Source: Methanobacterium sp. (lineage in GTDB: Archaea; Methanobacteriota; Methanobacteria; Methanobacteriales; Methanobacteriaceae). Taken from it: a stretch of 6,942 bases of DNA. The notes beneath the pieces are model-generated. The model was given only the letters and a program-made list of their open reading frames with translations, had not been told where the DNA came from and did not search any database. A program made the translations under genes and the position numbers. The stretch spans positions 1 to 6,942 of the forward strand of contig JAUNXM010000106.1 in NCBI GenBank assembly GCA_030539815.1, in the 5' to 3' direction. Each line of letters opens with the position of its first letter. Positions within the stretch are counted from its first letter, which is position 1. Of this stretch, positions 1-6,942 are shown piece by piece.

Positions 1-1002
1 ACTAGTGGAAACAAAGCTCACTTTGCGGTCATGAAACCATGGAACTCCATTGGCTCTTCACCACCAACAAGTTCAAATGGATATACCATTTCAGAAATCG
101 TTGATGCAGCAGGAAGAGTTAAAAACTATGTGGAAACCTATCATACTCTCCCAAATTATGTACAGATGGGATCATTACAGGTTTCTATGTCCCAATTCCT
201 ATACCTACTCACGAAGTGCACTACCCAACTAAACAGTGGTATCACAAGCCTCATAGCTTTACCCAGTGTTTCAGTAGCATCAAGTCCTCTAGAGCAAATG
301 AACAGTGGAAACTTGGATAAAACTGAGTATGTTGACCTCGCAAAACGAGTAAAATCATTCATGGATTCCAATGGTATAGCACCTAATTATGGGTCAACAT
401 CACTGGGAAAACTACAATTCGAATCACTGCTCTACCTTTACAGTAGAGTGGTTGCATTCCATGGAGAAAACCAGTACCTGCCAAACTACGCAACCATGAA
501 ACCATGGAGTAGCGTGGTGGCCAAAGAACCCTCTGTACCAGCAGAACTTCAACAGTATCTCCTGGCAACTACCAATTGCCAAGTTAAAGATCCCCGTATA
601 ATTGCATTGGCCCAGAGCATAAGCTCTGGTGCAACTTCCAGCTACCAAAAGGCCACACTCATCTTTAACTGGGTGAGAGACAACATAAATTATTCATATT
701 ACTACGACTCCCAGAAGGGAGCGGTGGAAACCCTCACTTCTGGAAGTGCAAATTGCTGTGACCATTCACATTTAGTCGTGGCCCTTGTCAGAGCAGCTGG
801 ATTACCTGCAAGATACGAGCATGGATACTGTTATTTCACAACTAGTGGTAATTGGTATGGTCATGTATGGGCTCAGATATATGTAAACGGACAATGGTAT
901 AATGCGGATGCTACTAGCTCCAGAAATACGCTAGGAGTAATCAACAACTGGAATACCAACACGTGGACCTATAAAGGCACCTATGCTTCGCTGCCATTTT
1001 AA
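1..1002 (+). CDS. Pseudomurein-binding-repeat protein with C-terminal transglutaminase-like cysteine peptidase domain (5' partial)
   Basis: The likely role is binding pseudomurein and cleaving its peptide cross-links, as the methanogen phage endoisopeptidases PeiW and PeiP do; this is inference from domain architecture. The frame is open from base 1. The first codons (ending [11 protein letters not shown]) match the end of a wall-binding repeat and resemble the later [10 protein letters not shown], so the ATG at 31 is internal and the gene begins upstream; any signal peptide is out of view. Counting from codon 1, pseudomurein-binding-type repeats lie at about 29-80 (LPNYV, then [10 protein letters not shown]) and 107-170 ([21 protein letters not shown]). 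A transglutaminase-fold domain fills about 185-333. Its triad is visible: C252 in [10 protein letters not shown] (codon 754-756), H288 in GHVWAQIYV (862-864) and D303 in NADAT (907-909). The [12 protein letters not shown] stretch is typical of the fold. A second Cys follows C252. The substrate could instead be another wall protein or glycan-linked peptide. Confidence 0.88.
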   Translation, partial: TSGNKAHFAVMKPWNSIGSSPPTSSNGYTISEIVDAAGRVKNYVETYHTLPNYVQMGSLQVSMSQFLYLLTKCTTQLNSGITSLIALPSVSVASSPLEQMNSGNLDKTEYVDLAKRVKSFMDSNGIAPNYGSTSLGKLQFESLLYLYSRVVAFHGENQYLPNYATMKPWSSVVAKEPSVPAELQQYLLATTNCQVKDPRIIALAQSISSGATSSYQKATLIFNWVRDNINYSYYYDSQKGAVETLTSGSANCCDHSHLVVALVRAAGLPARYEHGYCYFTTSGNWYGHVWAQIYVNGQWYNADATSSRNTLGVINNWNTNTWTYKGTYASLPF

Positions 1003-1009
1003 ACAAATA

Positions 1010-1026
1010 TTTTTTTTCTTTTTTTT
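1010..1026 (+). terminator. T-tract terminator of the wall-binding peptidase gene
   Basis: An almost uninterrupted run of T (one C) begins eight bases after the TAA stop. Archaeal RNA polymerase commonly terminates at such U-tracts without a hairpin. No stem precedes it; a short perfect hairpin lies after it at 1032-1047. Confidence 0.6.
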
Positions 1027-1031
1027 AATTT

Positions 1032-1047
1032 CATAGCGGTAGCTATG
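1032..1047. repeat. Short perfect inverted repeat between convergent genes
   Basis: CATAGC, a four-base GGTA loop, then GCTATG form a perfect 6-bp stem in the 74-base gap between the convergent peptidase and ribL genes. It follows the T-tract on the plus strand and would precede an A-rich run on the minus strand, so it does not form a classical terminator in either direction. It could act as a 3'-end stabilising structure or be chance. Confidence 0.35.
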
Positions 1048-1076
1048 TCAAGTAATAAAACCAATTAAAGTAAAAA
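1048..1076 (-). terminator. Possible T-rich terminator of ribL
   Basis: On the minus strand TTTTT follows the ribL stop directly and is followed by further T clusters (ACTTT, GGTTTTATT). This fits a loose archaeal U-rich terminator, but no run is longer than five. Confidence 0.35.
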
Positions 1077-1538
<462 letters not shown>

Positions 1539-1542
1539 ACGT

Positions 1543-1547
1543 CTCCT
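1543..1547 (-). promoter_or_regulatory. Ribosome binding site of ribL
   Basis: AGGAG on the minus strand, four bases before the GTG at 1538, decides for the GTG start over the internal ATG at 1520. Confidence 0.6.
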
Positions 1548-1761
1548 AAAAACTATTTTAATAGGTATTTAATAGATTATATTTTATTTAGATTTAATGG
1601 TGGAATTTCAGTAAAAAATTCAAGTATAATTTAATCATTTTATAACTATTTCCCACGGATAAAAACCTATTACTTGAAACTATATTTTAACTGTTGTGGG
1701 AGTTGTTGATTACATCTTCCAACTTATTGTCTGTCAGGGTTTAGTTCTGGATCAATCCATA

Positions 1762-1793
<32 letters not shown>

Positions 1794-1899
1794 TGGAATT
1801 AGTGAATTGAATCCTTAAGATAAAAAAAATAATCTCGGGTTATAGATTAAATAAGTCTAGATAACTTTTATTTGAAAACTAATATTTGCGGTAATTATC

Positions 1900-3504
<1,605 letters not shown>

Positions 3505-3567
3505 ATGGGATAATTTATAGAATTGTGGTTATATAATTGGGGTTACTAACAAAACGTGAGGATGTTC

Positions 3568-3607
3568 TAATCCTAATTGGGGATTATTTCCATCTTTCCC
3601 TTTTTTG
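3568..3607 (+). terminator. Hairpin plus T-rich tract after the flippase gene
   Basis: TAATCC (3568-3573) pairs perfectly with GGATTA (3581-3586) around a seven-base loop. It is followed by pyrimidine-rich sequence ending in TTTTTT at 3601-3606, with another run of six T at 3614-3619. This sits 64 bases after the stop and resembles an intrinsic terminator. The T-tracts alone may suffice in archaea. Confidence 0.45.
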
Positions 3608-3622
3608 TAATCATTTTTTAAA

Positions 3623-3631
3623 GTTTATATT
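3623..3631 (+). promoter_or_regulatory. Putative TATA box upstream of the PEP synthase-like gene
   Basis: GTTTATATT matches archaeal box A and would give a leader of roughly 100 bases. Two further candidates lie closer: CTTTATATT at 3656-3664 and CTAAATATAA near 3699-3707. The last would give a leader of only about 20-25 bases, consistent with the lack of a Shine-Dalgarno site before the ATG. Which one is used cannot be told from sequence. Confidence 0.35.
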
Positions 3632-3751
3632 CATATTACTATAAACATAAAACCTCTTTATATTATTTTTATTCATTTTTAACTCCTCATATTCTTTCTA
3701 AATATAATTTTCCCAAATTATTTCCATAATCACTCACAGAAAATAATATTA

Positions 3752-4993
3752 ATGATTATTGTAAGGGGAATTGGAACCGGACCCTACGTGGGAGTAGGGC
3801 GGGTTAAGAAGATATGGAATGATGAAGATCTCCTGGATTTGAAGGGCGGGGAAATAATAGTGGTATCCCGGGCTTCCAGGGATATGCTTTCTTATCTTCA
3901 CCAGGCGGGGGGTGTGGTGACTGATTATGGTGGTCTAACCAGTCATGTGGCCATTGTACTCCGGGAGATGAAAGTACCCTGTATTGTAGGAACCGGCAAT
4001 GGCAGTATGAAACTAAAAGAAGGCACCACTGTAACCGTGGATGGGAAAACCGGTAACATATATGAAGGTTTCATAGAAATGGATGGTAAAACAGATTTTC
4101 TCGAAGTTCACTACCCTGCTACCAAAATCAAGGTTAACCTCAATATCCCAGAAATAGCCTGGAAAGTGGCACCCTGGGCTGATGGAGTGGGATCCATCCG
4201 CATTGAAAACAGCATCATCCGCACTGGAAAACATCCCCAAGTGCTTCTGGAGGAGGGAATACTAAACAAAGTGATTTCCGATGCTGTCCGATTGATTGCT
4301 GATGCATTCCACCCTAAACCAGTATGGTTCCGTACCTTTGACATAGCCACTGATGAATTGAAACGACTAAAAGGTGGAAATATTGAGCCAGACGAACATA
4401 ACCCTTTGCTGGGGTTGAGGGGTATCCATAAAGATCTTAAAAATCAGGAAATCTTGAAAGCAGAATTCGAGGCCATATCCATACTCCTGGATGAGGGTTA
4501 TGATAATTTAGGGGTTAAAGTACCCTTAGTACGGGATGTTTGCGAATACCAGGAAGCTAAAAAGATTATGCGTGAGTCCGGGATCAGACCGTACCGTGAC
4601 TTACCAGTAGGGGCCTCCATCGAAACCCCATCTGCAGCACTCACCATGGATGATTTCATAAAAGAAGGTGTGGACTTTGTAACCTTGGGTATGAGTGATC
4701 TGGCCATGTGTTCCCTAGCAGTGGACCGGAGGGGAGTGAAAGTGGCCAAACATTTTAACCTAACCCACAAATCAGTTTTAAAAATGCTTCAAATGGTGAT
4801 AGAAAAATGCAACCATAACAATGTTGAAACCTGCATATGTGGTCATGCTGGATCGGATCCAGCTATTGTTAGATGGTTGGTGGAGAACAGTATCAGCTCT
4901 GTATCCACAAATCCAGATCAGATTCTTAAGATACGTAAAGTGGTTTCTATTGCTGAGAAAACGATGATTAAAGGGGAATTTAAAGTAACCTGA
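3752..4993 (+). CDS. PEP synthase-like protein: phosphohistidine domain plus PEP/pyruvate-binding barrel, no ATP-grasp domain
   Basis: The protein is homologous to the central and C-terminal parts of phosphoenolpyruvate synthase (pyruvate, water dikinase), but the N-terminal ATP-grasp half is absent; PEP synthases are usually about twice this 413-residue length. Residues 1-108 form the mobile domain with GGLTSH at 60-65 (phosphoryl-carrying His65) and VPCIVGTGN at 75-83. Residues about 125-405 form the barrel: ADGVGSIRIEN (143-153), RTFDIATDELKRLKGG (194-209), NPLLGLRG (217-224), SIETPSA (289-295), LGMSDLA (312-318), CGHAGSD (363-369, with the expected catalytic Cys363) and STNPD (385-389). 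The usual Asn-Asp of the metal/PEP loop is Ser315-Asp316 here. No Shine-Dalgarno site precedes the ATG; a short leader is likely. Alone it should not be phosphorylated by ATP; it may pair with a separate ATP-grasp protein, take phosphate from PEP, or be regulatory. The gene is intact with no remnant of an ATP-grasp domain upstream. Confidence 0.85.
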   Translation: MIIVRGIGTGPYVGVGRVKKIWNDEDLLDLKGGEIIVVSRASRDMLSYLHQAGGVVTDYGGLTSHVAIVLREMKVPCIVGTGNGSMKLKEGTTVTVDGKTGNIYEGFIEMDGKTDFLEVHYPATKIKVNLNIPEIAWKVAPWADGVGSIRIENSIIRTGKHPQVLLEEGILNKVISDAVRLIADAFHPKPVWFRTFDIATDELKRLKGGNIEPDEHNPLLGLRGIHKDLKNQEILKAEFEAISILLDEGYDNLGVKVPLVRDVCEYQEAKKIMRESGIRPYRDLPVGASIETPSAALTMDDFIKEGVDFVTLGMSDLAMCSLAVDRRGVKVAKHFNLTHKSVLKMLQMVIEKCNHNNVETCICGHAGSDPAIVRWLVENSISSVSTNPDQILKIRKVVSIAEKTMIKGEFKVT

Positions 4994-5124
4994 ACTAAAT
5001 ACTTGTAACTTGCCAGGAATTTATCTTGCAGTATTAATTGAACTATAAATTCTAATCATAATATTTTAATTGAATTTGAGATTAAAGATAAAGGATTAGG
5101 GTAAAGGAATGGGAAAATAAGGAA
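4994..5124. other. Convergent intergenic region between the PEP synthase-like gene and hisA
   Basis: No gene is seen in these 131 bases. There is no long T-run after the PEP synthase-like gene; only a weak 6-bp inverted repeat, AAATTC (5047-5052) with GAATTT (5072-5077). Downstream of hisA on the minus strand the first 25 bases are pyrimidine-rich (TTATTTTCCC type), a possible loose terminator. Confidence 0.4.
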
Positions 5125-5841
5125 TTATTTTTCCTCGTAACTTAGAGCATCTTCCAGGTTCAGGGTACCTTTGTAAAGTGCGGAACCAATCACCACTCCG
5201 TATACGTCGGTTTGACTGAGGGTTTTAATGTCTTCCAGGGTACTAACACCCCCAGAATAAACCACTGGAATGTTCACAGTTTCCAATAGTTTAAGTAGTG
5301 GCTGAATCTTAAATCCACCTAATAATCCTTCATGATCCACATTGGTGAATAATAGCCCACCTGCTCCTTTTTCTTCCATAATTTCACCCAGCTGGGGTGC
5401 GGTCTGGTTAGTTTTTTCAGTCCATCCCCGGACCACCACTTGGGAGTCCTTACTATCCAGGGCCACCATAATCCGTTCACTGCCATATTGATCAGATAAT
5501 AATTCAACAGTTTCCGGGCTTTCAATGGCTAAAGTTCCCAGGATGATTCTATCCACTCCCATATTTAATAGAAGGGTTGCATCTTCCACGTTGCGAATAC
5601 CTCCACCCATCTGCACAGGTACTGAGACTTTTTTCACGATTTCCCGGACCACGGGGATGTTTCCCTCTTCTTCCAGGGCCCCGCCAAGATCAATCACGTG
5701 TAAAACACTGGCTCCTTTTTCTTCCCATTCCATGGCAACTTCCGAAGGATTATCCAGGACAATCTGCTCAGTTCCAGGTTTACCTTGTACTAATTGAACA
5801 CACTTACCATTTTTAATATCCACAGCAGGCATAATTATCAT
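5125..5841 (-). CDS. hisA: Phosphoribosylformimino-5-aminoimidazole carboxamide ribotide isomerase (HisA)
   Basis: HisA is a cytosolic single-domain (beta/alpha)8 barrel that catalyses the Amadori rearrangement of ProFAR to PRFAR, the fourth step of histidine synthesis. The protein is 238 residues, a normal length. It starts [17 protein letters not shown], with the catalytic base Asp8. GGGIR at 79-83 lies at the end of a barrel strand. The second catalytic Asp is Asp129 in VALDSKD, and the conserved Thr is Thr166 in [15 protein letters not shown] (196-200) and VIGSALYKG (217-225) form the phosphate-binding end. The two-phosphate-site repeat pattern separates HisA from other barrels; HisF would have a different N-terminus. 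The frame extends 13 codons further to a TTG at 5880, but ATG at 5841 is preferred because GAGGTGA ends five bases before it. It is not beside other his genes, so it is probably transcribed alone, divergently from truA. Confidence 0.95.
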   Translation of the reverse strand: MIIMPAVDIKNGKCVQLVQGKPGTEQIVLDNPSEVAMEWEEKGASVLHVIDLGGALEEEGNIPVVREIVKKVSVPVQMGGGIRNVEDATLLLNMGVDRIILGTLAIESPETVELLSDQYGSERIMVALDSKDSQVVVRGWTEKTNQTAPQLGEIMEEKGAGGLLFTNVDHEGLLGGFKIQPLLKLLETVNIPVVYSGGVSTLEDIKTLSQTDVYGVVIGSALYKGTLNLEDALSYEEK

Positions 5842-5846
5842 TAAAT

Positions 5847-5853
5847 TCACCTC
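5847..5853 (-). promoter_or_regulatory. Strong ribosome binding site fixing the hisA start
   Basis: GAGGTGA on the minus strand is complementary to the archaeal 16S rRNA tail and ends five bases before the ATG at 5841. It excludes the upstream TTG at 5880 and is too far from the next in-frame ATG at 5832. Confidence 0.8.
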
Positions 5854-5871
5854 AAACCCATTATAATAAAA

Positions 5872-5913
5872 TAATATCAATATTCTTTAAATTTTCCCCT
5901 TAATATCAATATT
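5872..5913. repeat. Exact 13-bp direct repeat flanking the hisA TATA-like element
   Basis: TAATATCAATATT occurs at 5872-5884 and again at 5901-5913, 29 bp apart start to start. Between the copies, on the minus strand, AATTTAAAG (5894-5886) is the best TATA-like element for hisA, 45-53 bases before its start codon. The arrangement suggests an operator pair, but the AT-rich setting makes chance similarity possible. Confidence 0.45.
5886..5894 (-). promoter_or_regulatory. Putative TATA box of hisA
   Basis: AATTTAAAG on the minus strand would place transcription start near 5862-5866, about 20-25 bases before the ATG, leaving room for the GAGGTGA site. It lies between the two 13-bp repeat copies. 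Confidence 0.35.
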
Positions 5914-6024
5914 TTTACCTAATTCATACCCTTAACCACTGGAGTAGGGGATCGTAATCTAAGTATGGTAAAAGAGGGATATTAATTATCGCTTAAAAAT
6001 ACTTGTTGCATTTAAAAGATATTA

Positions 6025-6037
6025 TTATATATATTTT
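6025..6037 (+). promoter_or_regulatory. Putative TATA box of truA
   Basis: TTATATATATTTT is the strongest TATA-like stretch before truA, implying a start near 6055 and a leader of about 60 bases. TTTAAAAG at 6011-6018 and TTTTATTTAA at 6072-6081 are alternatives. Confidence 0.35.
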
Positions 6038-6103
6038 CTACCACGGGTATTATTACAAAATCATGGCCATATTTTATTTAAGAGTAGTTAGGAGAATTAA
6101 ATA

Positions 6104-6112
6104 GGGGATGAT
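6104..6112 (+). promoter_or_regulatory. Probable ribosome binding site of truA
   Basis: GGGGATGAT matches the ideal GGAGGTGAT at seven of nine positions and ends three bases before the ATG at 6116. A second GGAG at 6091-6094 lies further upstream. A three-codon ATG ATG TTA TGA frame (6108-6119) overlaps both this site and the truA ATG. Confidence 0.5.
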
Positions 6113-6115
6113 GTT

Positions 6116-6835
6116 ATGATTAGGGTGGCTTTAAAAGTTGCTTATCTGGGGACAGATTTTCACGGATTTCAAAGACAACCAAACCTGCGTACAGTTGAAA
6201 ATGAGTTAATCAATGCCCTTAAAGAATCAGGGACCATTGATAATCTGGAACAATCCAGTTACTCCATTGCGGGCCGAACTGACCGGGGGGTACACGCCTT
6301 GGGTAATGTGGTGTCTTTTTGCACACACAAAGAACCAATAATTAATCAAATAAACGATCTCCTACCTCAAGATATAAGAATTCTAGGATCCGCCAGGGTG
6401 CCAATGGGATTCAAAGCCAGATTCGCACAGAAAAGACACTATCGCTACGTATTGTGCAACCAACAGAAAGATGAGTGGGAAATGGGTAAAATGCAGGAAG
6501 CAGCCAGTTTAATGGAGGGAACCCATAACTTCATAAATTTTTCAAAAAGGAATGAAAGAAACCCCCTTAGAAAAGTGGAGGGGGTGCGTATCACAGCAAA
6601 AGATCATTTATGTCTGGTGAATGTTGAAGGTGAGAGTTTCCTTTGGAACATGGTTCGCAAAATGGTGGCAGTCCTGGATAGTGTGGGGAAAGGAGAAATG
6701 GGATTAGAAGATGTTCAAAAATGTTTGGATCCTGATTATCAGGCCGCTATCATGCCAATGCCTCCAGAAAGCCTTATTTTAATGGATGTTTTTTATCAGG
6801 GTGTGAAGTTCAAAGAAGATTCTTATGCCCGGTAA
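6116..6835 (+). CDS. truA: tRNA pseudouridine synthase A (TruA), probably C-terminally truncated by an in-frame TAA
   Basis: TruA isomerises uridines in the anticodon arm (positions 38-40 in characterised members) of tRNAs to pseudouridine; it acts in the cytosol, usually as a dimer. The N-terminal [15 protein letters not shown] (8-22) and the catalytic motif [10 protein letters not shown] (52-61, nucleophile Asp56) are intact. [13 protein letters not shown] (101-113) supplies the conserved active-site Tyr. [18 protein letters not shown] (135-152) and [10 protein letters not shown] (175-184) are typical of archaeal TruA. The core ends with [13 protein letters not shown] (215-227), so the catalytic fold is complete at 239 residues. 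After the TAA at 6833-6835 the same frame continues for 30 protein-like codons to TAA at 6926, giving about 270 residues if read through. The protein may therefore have lost a C-terminal helix. It is preceded by a divergent AT-rich spacer shared with hisA. Confidence 0.92.
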   Translation: MIRVALKVAYLGTDFHGFQRQPNLRTVENELINALKESGTIDNLEQSSYSIAGRTDRGVHALGNVVSFCTHKEPIINQINDLLPQDIRILGSARVPMGFKARFAQKRHYRYVLCNQQKDEWEMGKMQEAASLMEGTHNFINFSKRNERNPLRKVEGVRITAKDHLCLVNVEGESFLWNMVRKMVAVLDSVGKGEMGLEDVQKCLDPDYQAAIMPMPPESLILMDVFYQGVKFKEDSYAR

Positions 6836-6928
6836 CGATTTATCCAGTCACTGGCAAAGGAATGTTTCTACCATCAGAAAATGGTGGCCGCAACCAAGGA
6901 AATGATGGACACTTTGGAGTGGAACTAA
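6836..6928 (+). pseudogene. Likely detached 3' end of truA, in frame after the TAA stop
   Basis: Thirty sense codons in the truA frame follow its stop. They begin RFIQSLAKECFYHQ and end KEMMDTLEWN before TAA at 6926-6928. The composition (basic and amphipathic, helix-like, with both Trp and Met) looks like coding sequence, not random AT-rich spacer, and the base composition matches the gene rather than intergenic DNA. A single base change at 6833 (TAA to AAA, GAA or CAA) would restore a 270-codon frame. The assignment rests on coding appearance only, without an alignment. Confidence 0.6.
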
Positions 6929-6942
6929 CAAATTTTGAAGTG

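Noticed and set aside
31..1002. ATG at 31 as the true start of the wall-binding peptidase
   Set aside because: The frame is open back to base 1 and the upstream codons match the end of a wall-binding repeat, so the gene is cut by the window edge.
3505..3751. Missing ATP-grasp coding sequence upstream of the PEP synthase-like gene
   Set aside because: Only 247 AT-rich non-coding bases separate it from the flippase, so there is neither room for nor a remnant of that domain.
5525..5816. Plus-strand frames opposite hisA
   Set aside because: They are antisense to a clear HisA, with no family resemblance or ribosome site.
5842..5880. Thirteen-codon N-terminal extension of HisA from TTG at 5880
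   Set aside because: HisA proteins start at MPAVD-type sequence, and GAGGTGA is correctly placed only for the ATG at 5841.
6826..6835. Pyrrolysine or selenocysteine recoding at the truA stop
   Set aside because: The codon is TAA, whereas Pyl uses TAG and Sec uses TGA.
6832..6942. Frame open to the window end reading [10 protein letters not shown]...HFGVELTNFEV as the next gene
   Set aside because: It lacks a start with a ribosome site and overlaps the truA-frame continuation, which looks more like coding sequence; a partial gene here cannot be fully excluded.

Overview
The window looks like chromosomal DNA of a pseudomurein-walled methanogenic archaeon of the Methanobacteriales, most likely close to Methanobacterium. 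The evidence is a secreted-type protein with pseudomurein-binding repeats, an archaeal RibL-type FAD synthetase, an archaeal-type TruA, AT-rich intergenic DNA with TATA-box-like elements, T-tract terminators and GGTGA-type Shine-Dalgarno sites. No phage, IS element, CRISPR array, tRNA or rRNA was seen.

Layout: (1) 1-1002 (+), the 3' part of a pseudomurein-binding-repeat / transglutaminase-fold protein, a likely wall peptidase whose 5' end lies outside the window. (2) 1077-1538 (-), ribL, convergent with the first gene and starting at GTG. (3) 1539-1899, a 361-base AT-rich divergent control region. (4) 1900-3504 (+), a 14-helix lipid-linked oligosaccharide flippase of the MOP/SpoVB type. (5) 3752-4993 (+), a PEP synthase-like protein that keeps the phosphohistidine and PEP/pyruvate barrel domains but has no ATP-grasp domain. 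(6) 5125-5841 (-), hisA, convergent with the previous gene. (7) 6116-6835 (+), truA, divergent from hisA.

The genes are single transcription units separated by 70 to 360 bases rather than an operon, so neighbourhood says little about joint function. The wall-binding peptidase and the flippase are both plausible parts of cell-envelope metabolism. RibL, HisA and TruA are housekeeping enzymes for cofactor, histidine and tRNA modification.

The points most worth a second look are: the truA frame, which stays open and protein-like for 30 codons beyond its TAA stop, suggesting a nonsense-truncated C-terminus; the ATP-grasp-less PEP synthase homologue with an altered metal/PEP loop; and an exact 13-bp direct repeat flanking the TATA-like element of hisA. 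I found no convincing wholly new multi-gene system here.
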